Of a stretch of DNA of 64,000 nucleotides, positions 1 through 8,980 are shown piece after piece. Location of the stretch: the NCBI GenBank assembly GCA_963785645.1, contig CAWAWG010000003.1:930001-994000 (forward strand). The letters are read 5' to 3'. The notes beneath the pieces were generated by a model. That model was not told the origin of the DNA. It ran no database searches and was given only the letters and a program-made list of their open reading frames with translations. A program made the translations under genes and the position numbers. The DNA is from Trebonia sp963785645. GTDB lineage: Bacteria > Actinomycetota > Actinomycetes > Streptosporangiales > Streptosporangiaceae. Every line of letters starts with the position of its first letter. Positions within the stretch are counted from its first letter, which is position 1.

Positions 1-450
1 GCAGCCGGCATGCACGGCTGGGCGCCCGAGGTCATCGGTGCCGTCGGCCAGCCTCAAACTAGTCCCCAGCAATACCTAGAGGTGTTCTTCTCTCCGTCGG
101 CGTCAAGCCGACAGGCAGGCCAAGCGGTACTCGGGCGCATCTACGGCCGAACCCAGGACCGAGACGCGGTGACGACGTGGGCGACGCGTGAGGCGCAGTA
201 CGACGCGGTATACACATGGGGGATTCCCAACCACGCGCTGCTTCAACAGCTTAGCTGCCTAAAGATGCCGGTGTTCGTGGCGAACGGCGACAGCGACCCA
301 ATGATTCTCCCGCACTACTCCTACCTGCTCGCCGGGCTGATCCCGCAAGCCCGCGTCAAGATCTACCCGGACTCCGCGCACGGCTTCCTGTTCCAGCACC
401 ACGCGGAGTTCGCAGCCGACGTCGAAGCCTTCCTGAACGATCCTCGTTAG
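1..450 (+). CDS. Alpha/beta hydrolase, C-terminal part (cut by window edge)
   Basis: The frame is open from base 1, so the true start lies outside the window and only about the last 149 residues are visible. What remains has the second half of an alpha/beta hydrolase: the acid loop GDSDPMI after a hydrophobic strand (PVFVANGDSD), and the catalytic His in DSAHGFLFQH near the C-terminus. The nucleophile elbow is not in the window, so the chemistry (esterase, lactonase, dehalogenase) cannot be assigned. Stop TAG at 448-450. Confidence 0.75.
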   Translation, partial: AAGMHGWAPEVIGAVGQPQTSPQQYLEVFFSPSASSRQAGQAVLGRIYGRTQDRDAVTTWATREAQYDAVYTWGIPNHALLQQLSCLKMPVFVANGDSDPMILPHYSYLLAGLIPQARVKIYPDSAHGFLFQHHAEFAADVEAFLNDPR

Positions 451-808
451 CCCGCCGCGCACGAGATAACTGTGTCGCTAAAGCCCTATCCGCTCGGCGG
501 GCCGGGCCACGCAAGAGGACACCGATCCACGCGCTGGAATACAAGGGGGTGATTAGAAGTACCACGTTCCAGTTATCCCGGCTGAGAGGCGGCGTGCGCC
601 GGATCCTATGAGGCTATGAGGTGCCGATGTGAACATCCGGCGTGATGGGTCGTGATAAGCGAGACGACAAGTGAGAAACAAACGAGGTTGCGCTATGGAG
701 GGCAAAGGAATCGGGAGAAGCGGAGGCTCAGGCCGTGACGGATGAAGTGACGAGGGGAAAAATCAGGCGAGCTATGCTCACGGGCCGTCTGGGACAGGAG
801 CTGCCGTC
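451..808. other. Non-coding stretch
   Basis: No convincing gene on either strand. Short open frames here run antisense to the upstream hydrolase and lack family features. The last 15 bases (gacaggagctgccgtc) supply the ribosome binding site of the next gene. Confidence 0.5.
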
Positions 809-1708
809 ATGACCCCTCCCGTGCTGCCCGGCTTCGATTACCACCGCGTGGACGTGGCCGGCGTCACCGTCAACTGCGCCGTCGCCGGGTCGGGGCCGCC
901 GCTGCTGCTACTGCACGGCTACCCGCAGAACCACTTGGTATGGCGGCGGGTCGCCCCCGGCCTGGCCAGGGACTACACCGTCGTGCTGGCTGACCTGCGC
1001 GGCTACGGAGACTCAGCCAAGCCTGAGCCGGACAAGGCAGGCCGCGTGTACTCCAAGCGGCTCATGGCGCGGGACCAGGTCGGGCTGATGCGCGAGCTCG
1101 GCTTCACCCGGTTCGGCCTCGTCGGCCACGATCGCGGCGCCCGGGTCGCGCACCGGCTGGTCCTGGATCACCCGGAGGCCGTCGAGCGGCTGGCCGTGCT
1201 CGACATCGTGCCCACCCGGCACGTCTTCGGCCATGTGAGCCGGGAGATGGGCCTTGCCTACTACCACTGGTTCTTCCTGGCCGTACCGCACGGCATCCCC
1301 GAGCACATGCTCGCCGCCAACCCTGCCTTCTGGATCGAGTCGCAGATCGACCCCGGCGCCCGCATCGAGCCCAGCGTGATGGCGGACTACGTCCGCTGCT
1401 TCAGCGACCCGGGCACGATCGCGAGCTCGTGCGCGGACTACCGTGCCGCGGCCAGCACCGACCTAGCCGACGACGACGAGAGCTTCGCCACCGGGCAGAA
1501 GATCAGCTGCCCGGTCCAAGTGCTGTGGGGCGGCGAGGGGTTCGTCGGCCGCGCCTACGAGCCGCTCAGCGTGTGGCAGGAGTACGCCGCCGATGTCCGG
1601 GGCACCGCCTTGCCCGCCGGCCACTTCCTGCCCGAGGAAGCCCCGGACCTGGTCCTCCAGACCCTGGCCGACTTCCTCGGCGAGAGCTGCCCCCCTAGCT
1701 GCCGGTGA
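809..1708 (+). CDS. Fluoroacetate/haloacetate dehalogenase-like alpha/beta hydrolase
   Basis: A 299-residue alpha/beta hydrolase of full family length. The start ATG follows an AGGAG-type site. Visible motifs are the oxyanion region HGYPQN, the elbow VGHDRGARVAHR with Asp (not Ser) as nucleophile, the strand motif DLRGYGDSAKP, an HW pair in YYHWFFL, and the catalytic His in PAGHFLPEE. In characterised fluoroacetate dehalogenases the two Arg after the nucleophile Asp bind carboxylate and a His-Trp pair binds halide; both appear here at the expected places. The likely role is hydrolytic dehalogenation of a short 2-haloacid in the cytoplasm. An epoxide hydrolase is the main alternative. It appears to be a single-gene unit. 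Confidence 0.8.
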   Translation: MTPPVLPGFDYHRVDVAGVTVNCAVAGSGPPLLLLHGYPQNHLVWRRVAPGLARDYTVVLADLRGYGDSAKPEPDKAGRVYSKRLMARDQVGLMRELGFTRFGLVGHDRGARVAHRLVLDHPEAVERLAVLDIVPTRHVFGHVSREMGLAYYHWFFLAVPHGIPEHMLAANPAFWIESQIDPGARIEPSVMADYVRCFSDPGTIASSCADYRAAASTDLADDDESFATGQKISCPVQVLWGGEGFVGRAYEPLSVWQEYAADVRGTALPAGHFLPEEAPDLVLQTLADFLGESCPPSCR

Positions 1709-1910
1709 GGGCCGAAACGGCTGATCTGCGCTCAGCCATATGCCGCAGCCCAGCTAGCATCGGGCAATCGTAATCGGCGATCTGCATGTCGCCCCACGCC
1801 ACCGCGATCACCCATTGTGACGATCGTGGGCCGCGGATTGACCGCCAGAGCCTGCTACCGGGCCGCAGCTTCGGCTACTATGAGTGATGGTCGGCTGGGC
1901 GATTGCTCAT

Positions 1911-1962
1911 GATCACCGGATTTTGCTCACTCAGTGCTCAAGATCATCCGGAATTGCTCACT
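1911..1962. repeat. Imperfect direct repeat at a transposon remnant edge
   Basis: Two 21-base copies, at 1911-1931 and 1942-1962, share GATCA..CCGG..TTGCTCACT, and a further TTGCTCA lies at 1903-1909. They sit just beyond the 3' end of a broken transposase, where an IS terminus would be. They are probably the decayed terminal repeats of that element; the opposite end was not found. Confidence 0.45.
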
Positions 1963-2345
1963 GATCCGCGGAACCTACATGGCCTGGTGAGGGCCCGGCG
2001 GCGGCGAGCAGCGCGGCGGCGGCCTGCCTGGTCTGGGAGCTGCTGGGAGTGGTCCGTGACCGGGTGATCGGGCCGGGGTGGTCGGAGCTGGCGGCTGCGG
2101 TGGGGTCGCCGCCCGTTGTAATGGGCCTCGTACCCGGCCGGGACCGTCCGCAGATGCCGCTGGCCAAAGATCAGCATCCGGTCAGTGACCTCCATCCGGG
2201 CCGTGAGCACGAACCTTTCCGCATAGGCGTTCGCGCGCGGACTGCGGGGCGGTATTTTCACGGCCTCGATACCTGCTACGGCCAGCACTGCGTCGAAGGA
2301 CGCAGTGAACTGCCCGGCCCGGTTCTGGACCAGGTACCGGTTGCG
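1944..2345 (-). pseudogene. Integrase-core (rve/DDE) transposase remnant, C-terminal part
   Basis: The minus strand encodes the C-terminal half of an actinobacterial integrase-core transposase: DRAGQF-like block (here QNRAGQFTASFDAVL), then PPRSPRANAYAERFV with the catalytic Glu, DRMLIFGQRHLR, and HYNGRRPHRSRQLRPPRP. This order is typical of rve-domain IS transposases. The N-terminal HTH and first catalytic Asp are missing, and the second Asp block reads QNR rather than the usual RDR, so the gene is inactive. It abuts a TniQ fragment, making the 1.9-3.0 kb stretch a mosaic of dead elements. Confidence 0.75.
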
Positions 2346-3015
2346 ACACGAGGTCGCATGTTGTGAGTGAGCTTGTCGAGGAGGTCAGCTTGATGCTGGT
2401 GACGTATTGCAGGTCCTCCCGGCGCAGCCGCCGACCCCCCGAACCCCTTCCCGAACGGACCCGCCCTCTGTCGCACCCGCGCGAGCTGCGCGATCCCCCG
2501 CGCCCTCCAGGAGCAGGGCCTGGACGACGGGCCGCAGCGTCCTGGCGAGCTGCTGAGTGCGGCGGCTTGCCGGTGCGTTCTGATGGCGTGCGCGTCCTCG
2601 CCGCCTGCCGCCAGCTCCGGCAGCCGCCATCCACTCCCGGCGCTGGCCAGCCGCTGATCCGCGTCCGGCTGCCGCCGCAGGCCGGCGACCGGGGCATCAG
2701 GGTCCGCCTGCCGGCCCGCTTCCAGGAGCATGGCCGCGTACACCCACCGGTGCCCGGGCTCGGGGCACCAGAGGCTGCCGAGGGCGAGGAGGACATCCTC
2801 ACGGACATGGCTGGCTGCCGGCAGGAGGGACACAGGTGTTCCAGCAGTTGCCGGTGTGCCGGGCAGGCGAACACGACTGGCAGCCGCCATGCCTTCTGCC
2901 AGGCGCCGCCGTGCTGCTGCTGGATCCGGCTGCCGTCTCCGGCCAGGCACTGCGGGCAGTACCGGGTGGCAGAGGTGAACACCCACGGGCTGGCGAGCGC
3001 CCGGGGGACGACATC
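2346..3015 (-). pseudogene. TniQ-family transposition protein remnant
   Basis: Read leftward from about 3015, the minus strand gives a TniQ-like zinc-binding N-terminus: TRYCPQCLAGDG, then W..W.LP, FACPAHRQLLEHLCPSCRQP. The CxxC/CxxH/CxxC spacing is characteristic of TniQ, the target-selection partner of Tn7/Tn5053-type transposons. After about 60 residues the reading moves to another frame (SHVREDVLLALGSLW, GHRWVYAAMLLEAGRQ) and then degenerates. There is no TniA/TniB nearby. The left boundary is approximate. Confidence 0.6.
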
Positions 3016-3189
3016 GCTGGGGACGAACACCGCGTCCAGGTCCCGGGTCGACCTACTGGCGTCGTAGGCGACAGCCAACGCCGCGCCGCCGACCAGGAAG
3101 AGCTCGGCCCGCGCCCCGCGAGCCGCCAGTTCCTGGGAAAGGTCGTCGAGGAGCTCGCGGATGTCTTCTCGTCCGAGGCCTGTGCTCAT
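3015..3189 (-). pseudogene. Nucleotidyltransferase-fold (DUF6036-like) gene truncated by the TniQ fragment
   Basis: ATG at 3189 overlaps the stop of the upstream gene (ATGA). The first ~55 residues match the DUF6036/nucleotidyltransferase pattern: LFLVGGAALAVAYDAS followed by RSTRDLDAVF, giving the GG...DxD catalytic signature. At about residue 55 the sequence passes without a stop into TniQ-like RYCPQCL, so an insertion or recombination removed the rest of the enzyme and created an open chimeric frame. The family usually sits beside a small partner gene in putative toxin-antitoxin pairs; the partner is intact here. The junction is precise to about 10 bases. Confidence 0.65.
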
Positions 3190-3617
3190 GCGCGGCTGAG
3201 GGCCCCGTCGGTGATGAAGACACCGCGGCGGCGGAACGACGACGGAGACTCCACCAGGGCACGCGGGTGCAGGGCACGCGGGTGCAGGCCGCGCAGGTCG
3301 GTCACGAACCACCACGGCCACGCCTCACGCTCCGGCAACCGCGCCCAGGCCGGCACCGCCCACCCGTCACGCCGGGCCAGGTACTCAGCCATCCCGGCGA
3401 ACGCCGCGTCCACCCGGTTGTCCCCCGTGCTCCGCGGGGCACCCGACCACATACCCGCGGCCGCTGAAACGCCGGCATGGTGCAGCACGCTGGTGTAGTC
3501 GTCGAGCATCTGGACAAAGACATACCGCCACAGCCTGCTCAGCCGCTCCCCGCCGGCGAGCATGGCCACGGCGCTACCAGCCGCCTGGTCGGCCGACTCG
3601 AACGCCCTCGTCTCCAC
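3186..3617 (-). CDS. Small partner protein of the DUF6036 nucleotidyltransferase (putative TA component)
   Basis: A 143-residue protein, using GTG at 3617 as start; upstream sequence in frame is low-quality. It shows no named domain. Visible segments are LSRLWRYVFVQMLDDYTSVLHH and the C-terminal VTDLRGLHPRALHPRALVES, which contains a short repeated LHPRAL. Its stop overlaps the start of the nucleotidyltransferase gene by the ATGA arrangement, so the two were co-translated; this arrangement is known in actinobacterial DUF6036 pairs. A degraded copy of about 158 bp of this gene lies at 8423-8580. Confidence 0.6.
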   Translation of the reverse strand: METRAFESADQAAGSAVAMLAGGERLSRLWRYVFVQMLDDYTSVLHHAGVSAAAGMWSGAPRSTGDNRVDAAFAGMAEYLARRDGWAVPAWARLPEREAWPWWFVTDLRGLHPRALHPRALVESPSSFRRRGVFITDGALSRA

Positions 3618-3856
3618 ACAGGCAATGGTAGCGACTTCAGGCGGCACCAGGCATCGGACAAGCAACGCTGGACATTGGCCACCGGTCAACGAGTTGCCAG
3701 CCACAGTCGCCGCCATGCGCGCGCTCGGCCTGACTGTGGATGCCGACCTGTGGGGCGCCGCCGGCGAATGCACGTCGGACTGCCACCAGTGCCACGCCGG
3801 ATGCCACGACTCCCCCGGCAAGCCCAAGACCCAGCAGACCGTGTAGCACGCTCCCC

Positions 3857-3904
3857 GATCCTGGCCCGGCGGCCTCCGGCTAGCCCGGCCGCCGGGCCAG
3901 GATC
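3857..3904. terminator. Perfect 18-bp hairpin (bidirectional terminator candidate)
   Basis: The arms 3857-3874 and 3887-3904 are exact reverse complements, with a 12-base loop. The stem is very GC-rich, without a T tract, as is common for actinobacterial terminators. It overlaps the stop codon of the methyltransferase scrap on the minus strand. Confidence 0.7.
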
Positions 3905-4200
3905 CCGAACGCATGCCACCGCTTCTGGCCGCCCTCCGACCGGCCCTCCCACTCCCGCTCCCGCAAGCAGCAGACCTCCAGCCCATCAAGCAGCGCCGCC
4001 ACCTCGCCGGCGTCCTGGAAGGTCATGCCGTCCGATCCGGCCCACCCATCACGCGGCCCGAGGAACTGCCCGGCGAACACCCCTCCCGGCACAAGAGCAC
4101 CACGGACCGCTATCCACACCCCGAGAAATTCAGCAGGGGCGCAAAACGGCAGGCTGTACCCGGCATGAACCAGATGCGCCCCCGGCAGCGCCGCCTCCTG
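3880..4200 (-). pseudogene. SAM-dependent methyltransferase, C-terminal fragment
   Basis: The minus strand from about 4200 to the TAG at 3880 encodes HLVHAGYSLPFCAPAEF, LVPGGVFAGQFLGPRDGWA and a C-terminal HAFGILARRPG. This is the post-motif-I half of a class I methyltransferase (motif IV-like DLVHAGYSLPF, then the 'rpGG.f.gq.fG..D.W' block). The SAM-binding glycine motif should lie upstream, but that sequence is out of frame or gone; 4200-4340 reads as unrelated. Treated as a broken gene. Confidence 0.6.
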
Positions 4201-4342
4201 GCCCGGTGCTCGCGTCCGTCGACCGCCAGCGGACCCGGCACCGGGGGTGCGGTCTGGTTGCCGAGCTTCTTGATCTTCCAGAACCCGGCACCGTAACTGT
4301 CCATCTGCTATTTGCGGGCGGGCAGGCGATACAGCGTCTATC

Positions 4343-7126
4343 GTGCTTCCTGTGAGTCGGCGGTCGCCTCGGCTGGGTGAGCCAAAGCTGCTCGGCCGGG
4401 CCAAGGAGTGCGCGGTTGTGGACGGCTTGCTGGCCAAGGCGCGCGCGGGGACCAGTGGGGTGCTGATGGCGGTGGGCGCCCCGGGGGTGGGGAAGTCAGC
4501 GCTGCTGGAGTACGCGGTGACGTCCGCTCCGGGTTACCGGGTTACCCGCGCGTCGGGGGTGGAGTCGGAGATGGAGCTGGCTTTCGCCGGCCTGCACCAA
4601 CTGTGCGTGCCGCTGCTCGGCGGCTTGGCGCAGTTGCCCGTCCCCCAGCGGCTGGCGTTGGAGACAGCATTCGCCCTGGCCGACGGTGTCCCCCCGGATC
4701 CGTTCTTCGTCGGCCTGGGTGTGTTGAGCCTGCTGTCCGGCGCGGCATCGGCCCGCCCGCTGCTTTGCGTCGTCGATGACGTGCAGTGGCTCGATCGTGC
4801 CACGGCACAGGCGCTGGGGTTTGTGGCGCGGCGGCTGGAGGCCGACGCGGTCGCGCTGCTGCTCGCCGGCCGTGAGACTACTGAGTTGGCCGATTTCGCC
4901 GGGCTAGCTCAACTGCGGCTGGAGGGGCTATCGGACCAGGACGCGCGGGAGTTGCTGGGATCGGTTCTTCCAGGGTGGGCGGACGAGAAGGTGATCGACC
5001 GGATCGTCGGAGAAACGCAGGGGAACCCGCTGGCCCTGCTTGAACTGCCGCGCGACATGACGGCCGCCGAGCTGGCAGGCGGATTCGGGCCCATCGACCC
5101 GCTCGGGCTTCCAGGGCGGATTGAGCTGAGCTTCCAGCGGCGGCTGGAACCGCTTCCCGAAGACACCCGCCGGCTGGTGCTAGCCGCGGCGGCCGAGCCG
5201 CTGGGGGATGCGGGCCTGTTGTGGCGGGCGTGTGAGTTGCTGGGGATCGGCGCACATGCCGCCTGGCCGGCCGAGGACGCCGACCTGCTCCACATCGGGG
5301 CGCGGGTGCGGTTCTTCCATCCGCTGGTCCGTTCGGCGGTATACCGGGCGGCCTCGGCGGAGCAGCGACGGGCCGTGCACGCTGCCCTGGCAGAGGCGAC
5401 CGATGCCAGCGCCGATCCCGACCGCAGGGCCTGGCACCGGGCGCAGGCTGCCCCGGGGCCGGACGAGGAGGTGGCGGCAGAGCTGCAGCGGTCGGCCGAA
5501 CGGGCACGGTCCCGGGGCGGTGTGGCCACCGAGGCGGCGTTCTTGGAGCGCGCCGTCGCGCTCACCGTCGCCCCCCGGCCCCGTTCGGCGCGGGCGCTTG
5601 CTGCGGCGCGGGCATGGCACGAGGCCGGCGGGCACGACTCGGCACTGGAACTGCTCGCAGCGGCCGAAGCCGGACCGCTCAGCCAGCTCGAGCAGGCGCA
5701 GGCCGAGCGGCTGCGCGCGCAGATCATCTATACCCGGACCGACGGCCGCGACGGCCCGATCCAGTTGCTGCGGGCAGCCCAATCACTCGAGCCGCTTGAC
5801 CAAGAGCTGGCCCGGGCGACCTACGTCGAAGCCCTTGTCGCGTCCACTAACTCCGACACCGCGCACGAGGTCAGGCACGCCCTGCTCGGACGGCCCCGGC
5901 CGCAGCCCGCGGACCCGACCGAGCTCCTGCTGCACGGCTACGGCGCCTTCTACACCGAGGGGTTCCCACACGGGATCGATGTGCTGCGCCAGGCCGTCGG
6001 CGCGTTTACGGCCGCATCGTTCACGGGGAGCGAGAACATCCAGACACTGAACCTGGCCACCGATATCGCCCGCAGCCTCTGGGACGACGCCGCGATGGAC
6101 GTCCTCACCACTCGCCTGATGCTGCTCGCCCGCGGCACCGGCACGCTGAGCCTGCTCCCGACCGTGCTGGAGCGGCGCGCCTTGTACTGCATCGTTGCCG
6201 GGGAGCTCCCCAACGCCGCGGCGGCACGGGACGAAGCAGAGGCGATCCGGGAAGCGACTGGTATGGAGCCGGGCCTGGGCAGCGATCTGGCAACTCTGAC
6301 CGCGCTACGCGAAGAGCAGAGCGTTGTCTGCGAAGAGATCGAGAGGTTGCGCCAGGAGCCGCGGATCCGGGACATCGGCAGGCAGGAGGCCAGGCTCGAC
6401 TATGCGCTCGCGGTACTTTATAACGGCATGGCCCGCTTCCCGGAGGCGCTCGCCGCCGCCCAGCGCTCGCGCGAGGGGCACGGCGGAGGCGGGTGGGGTC
6501 TGGGACTGGCTGAACTGGTCGAAGCGGCCGCGCGGTGCCAACAGCCAGAGGTGGCCCAGCCCGCGCTTGATGCTCTCTGCGTGCGCACCCGGCTCGGCGG
6601 TACGGACTGGGGACTCGGCGTCGAGGCGTACTCACGCGCTCTGCTGGCGGACGGCGGGGCCGCCGAGGAGCTCTACGTCGAAGCGATCGGGCGGCTCGGC
6701 CGCACCCGGGCGAGCCTGTCACTGGCGCGCACCCACCTGCTCTACGGAGAATGGCTGCGCCGCGAGCGCCGTCGCGGCGACGCGCGCGAGCACCTGCGCA
6801 CCGCCCACGACCTGTTCGAGGCGATGGGAGCCAGGTCGTTCGCGGGCCGGGCACGGCACGAGCTAAGCGCGACCGGAGCCACCACGCTTAGTCGCAGGGA
6901 CGCAACGCTTGATGACCTGACTGCACAGGAGACCCGGATCGCGAGCCTCGCCGGGGACGGGCTCTCCAACACCGAGATCGCCGCGCGCCTGTATATCAGC
7001 GCTAACACGGTCGACTACCACCTGAGAAAGGTGTTCCGCAAACTCGGCATCCGCTCCCGCGCCCAGCTTCACCACGCCCTGACCAAAGTGTCAGCTCAAG
7101 CCAGCACCGCCGCCTCCCGGCCCTAG
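4343..7126 (+). CDS. LAL-type LuxR family transcriptional regulator with AAA ATPase
   Basis: A 927-residue regulator with the LAL layout. An N-terminal AAA/STAND ATPase carries Walker A GAPGVGKSALL near residue 50 and Walker B LLCVVDDVQWLD near residue 150. A long helical, TPR-like middle follows. The C-terminal LuxR HTH (about residues 855-920) has LTAQETRIASLAGDGLSNTEIA and ANTVDYHLRKVFRKLGI. Such proteins are ATP-dependent, ligand-gated activators of secondary metabolism or catabolic genes. The start is GTG 4343 or GTG 4352; no strong Shine-Dalgarno site separates them. No obvious target operon is adjacent, because its neighbours are remnants. Confidence 0.9.
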   Translation: MLPVSRRSPRLGEPKLLGRAKECAVVDGLLAKARAGTSGVLMAVGAPGVGKSALLEYAVTSAPGYRVTRASGVESEMELAFAGLHQLCVPLLGGLAQLPVPQRLALETAFALADGVPPDPFFVGLGVLSLLSGAASARPLLCVVDDVQWLDRATAQALGFVARRLEADAVALLLAGRETTELADFAGLAQLRLEGLSDQDARELLGSVLPGWADEKVIDRIVGETQGNPLALLELPRDMTAAELAGGFGPIDPLGLPGRIELSFQRRLEPLPEDTRRLVLAAAAEPLGDAGLLWRACELLGIGAHAAWPAEDADLLHIGARVRFFHPLVRSAVYRAASAEQRRAVHAALAEATDASADPDRRAWHRAQAAPGPDEEVAAELQRSAERARSRGGVATEAAFLERAVALTVAPRPRSARALAAARAWHEAGGHDSALELLAAAEAGPLSQLEQAQAERLRAQIIYTRTDGRDGPIQLLRAAQSLEPLDQELARATYVEALVASTNSDTAHEVRHALLGRPRPQPADPTELLLHGYGAFYTEGFPHGIDVLRQAVGAFTAASFTGSENIQTLNLATDIARSLWDDAAMDVLTTRLMLLARGTGTLSLLPTVLERRALYCIVAGELPNAAAARDEAEAIREATGMEPGLGSDLATLTALREEQSVVCEEIERLRQEPRIRDIGRQEARLDYALAVLYNGMARFPEALAAAQRSREGHGGGGWGLGLAELVEAAARCQQPEVAQPALDALCVRTRLGGTDWGLGVEAYSRALLADGGAAEELYVEAIGRLGRTRASLSLARTHLLYGEWLRRERRRGDAREHLRTAHDLFEAMGARSFAGRARHELSATGATTLSRRDATLDDLTAQETRIASLAGDGLSNTEIAARLYISANTVDYHLRKVFRKLGIRSRAQLHHALTKVSAQASTAASRP

Positions 7127-7513
7127 GTGCACAAGCGCACCTGACCGTCCCGGCCGAAGTCAAGATCGACTGCACGGCCACAGTCGACGGGAACGAGATG
7201 ACCGGACAGACCAAAGTGACCGGTACTGCCGCTCCGCGCCTCCTTCACTGGCACTCGACTGCTTGCTAGAGGGCAAGCTGCCGGGTCATAGAGGCGGTCT
7301 CAGGGGCGTCCCACCCGCATCGCGGCGGCAGCGGGCCGTGGCTGGAGGAGCCACGGGACCGTTCGGGCTGGTCTCTGTTGGGGGTGACCACCGGGAGGCG
7401 GCGCTGCCAGACTTCCCGCATACGGGTCAGGTCCGGCGTAAGCTGCGGATAGCACGGGGGATCGGCGGGCCATTGGCCGCGGTTCCGTTGTTCCTCCTGA
7501 GATATCGCGATCT
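7127..7513. other. Non-coding stretch with a possible gene scrap
   Basis: No complete gene. The plus strand just after the LAL gene (about 7138-7240) reads LTVPAEVKIDCTATVDGNEM followed by a TG.TKVTG.A segment, resembling the beta-rich C-terminus of some lipid-binding or amidohydrolase proteins. It lacks a start and upstream domain, so it is at most a remnant. Confidence 0.35.
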
Positions 7514-8324
7514 GTGCGAGGTGCTGGCGCGGTGGATGACCCGGACGGCGGTGACCCGTGGTTGGCGCATTTCGGCGCAGCCGTCGGCCGCTATCTCCAA
7601 TCCGGTGACAGCATGCCGCCCGACGTCGGCGCGGCGGCGTTCACCGAACCTATCGACCGTGTATTCCTGCATGACGACGCCTGGGACGATCACGTTGAGG
7701 GCATGCTGTGGTCAGCGTGGCAGGCGGTCATCTCGGCGGCTGACACGCCCGACGATGCCGTACAGTCCAGGCTCGTCGGCTTGCTGACCGCCATCAAGGG
7801 GCGGGGCGTTCTGGCCCGCGGAGACGGGCAGGAGTGCACCGTCTGGGACATGCGCGCCCATGTTGACCTTCCTGTCTTCGGCGCGCAGATGCGGGAGACA
7901 TGGAACTTCGCCCCGCCTGCCGTATCACCGGGTACATGGGCGAACCTCAACGCTTTCGTTGCCCAGCTGACCGCGGGCGGAATCGATTTCTCGCTCTACG
8001 GCATCTGGGCCCTCCGCGATGCGCTGGAGATGGACGAGCAGGATGTATCACCAGTGCTCCCGGCGGCGGTCCAGTGGTTCCGGTGCGCCGGCCCCGTACT
8101 CGCATCCCTGGCGCTAAAGGGTGCCGCACACCCGCAGAGAGCGGATTGGCTCGGCCCGTTGTGCGCGAAAAGCCGGCCTTACGGACCTGGGGTTCACCAT
8201 CCGGCGATGGAATTTCTGGAAGAGCCGACTGGAAGAAATCGTCGCTGCGGGCGGCGAGTCCGCTGACACAGCCCGGGAGGGGCTGCGGTATCTGCTCGCC
8301 GTGGGCCAGCAGATACCCGGTTGA
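7514..8324 (+). pseudogene. Unknown protein, frameshifted near its C-terminus
   Basis: The first frame (GTG 7514, or GTG 7532) runs through AHFGAAVGRYLQSGDS, DDAWDDHVEGMLWSAWQAVI and LYGIWALRDALEMDE, a helical acidic protein I cannot assign. Near 8165, at an AAAA run, the plausible coding sequence moves to the next frame: KAGLTDLGFTIRRWNFWKSR, then LEEIVAAGGESADTAREGL, ending at 8324. Joined, the protein would be about 265 residues. The continuation is far more protein-like than the original frame's Arg-rich tail, so one indel is likely. The tail 'GFtirRWnFWk.RL' suggests a stand-alone helical protein seen in actinomycetes. No function is proposed. Confidence 0.5.
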
Positions 8325-8422
8325 CCAGCGGCAACTTGAGGCTCGCATATCCAGGACGCTGACGGCCGCCATGGCAGGAAGGAGGCGGCGCCAGACCTGT
8401 TCAGCCCATCCAGAGAAGGAGG

Positions 8423-8580
8423 CGCCGCGTCCACCCGGCTGTCTCCCGTGCTCCGCGGAACACCCGACCACATACCGCGGCCGCTGAAACGCCAGCATGG
8501 TGCAGCACGCTGGTGTAGTCGTCAAGCATCTGGACAAAGACATACCGCCACAGCCTGCTTAACCGCTCCCCGCCGGCAAG
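8423..8580 (-). repeat. Degraded partial duplicate of the gene at 3186-3617
   Basis: These 158 bases match 3402-3560 at over 90% identity by eye, with one base deleted near 8478 (cataccgcgg versus catacccgcgg), which breaks the frame. It corresponds to the N-terminal half of the partner protein (LWRYVFVQMLDDYTSVLHHA region). Both ends are abrupt, so it is a copied or recombined fragment rather than a divergent paralogue. Confidence 0.85.
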
Positions 8581-8623
8581 CCCGACGCGCGGGCGCTGAA
8601 GGGGTCTGCGGTTGGCGGTGAGC

Positions 8624-8980
8624 TCAGTCCCGTTCGAGTGCGTCGCTTTGTCCGGCGAGCATCCCGAGTTCGGCGAGGGTGCGGACTGCCACGGTTATCT
8701 TCTCCATGATGTGCGGCGGGGGCGGGCTGACCAGGCTGACGGGACGGATGATGAGGTAGTGCTCGGCGATCCCGTACCGGCGCAGATCGGCGGTCTCGAC
8801 CTCGTTGATCTGGTCGTGGATGCTTTTCAGTGCGTCCTGGACGGGTCCGGCCTGGTTCAGGTCGCCCGGCAGCTGGTTCCACAGGCTGTTCAGGGCCAGT
8901 CTCAGCAGGCGGGTGGATTCCAGCGCCGCGGTGACGCCGTCGGTGTCGACCGGGAGGCCGTATCCTCGTTCGCTGCTCAC
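8624..8980 (-). CDS. Unknown small protein, last gene of a regulator operon
   Basis: A 118-residue protein starting at GTG 8980, which overlaps the upstream gene's stop (GTGA). It is helical, with ALESTRLLRLALNSLWNQ and DALKSIHDQINEVETADLRR, then a Pro-rich linker (SPPPPH) and a C-terminal helix. I do not recognise a domain. Its translational coupling to HTH genes upstream suggests it works with them, perhaps as an effector or partner protein. Confidence 0.65.
   Translation of the reverse strand: MSSERGYGLPVDTDGVTAALESTRLLRLALNSLWNQLPGDLNQAGPVQDALKSIHDQINEVETADLRRYGIAEHYLIIRPVSLVSPPPPHIMEKITVAVRTLAELGMLAGQSDALERD

Noticed and set aside
2182..3321. A 379-residue fusion protein on the minus strand
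   Set aside because: It is a chimera of a truncated nucleotidyltransferase, a TniQ fragment and out-of-frame sequence; the true start is ATG 3189, coupled to the upstream stop.
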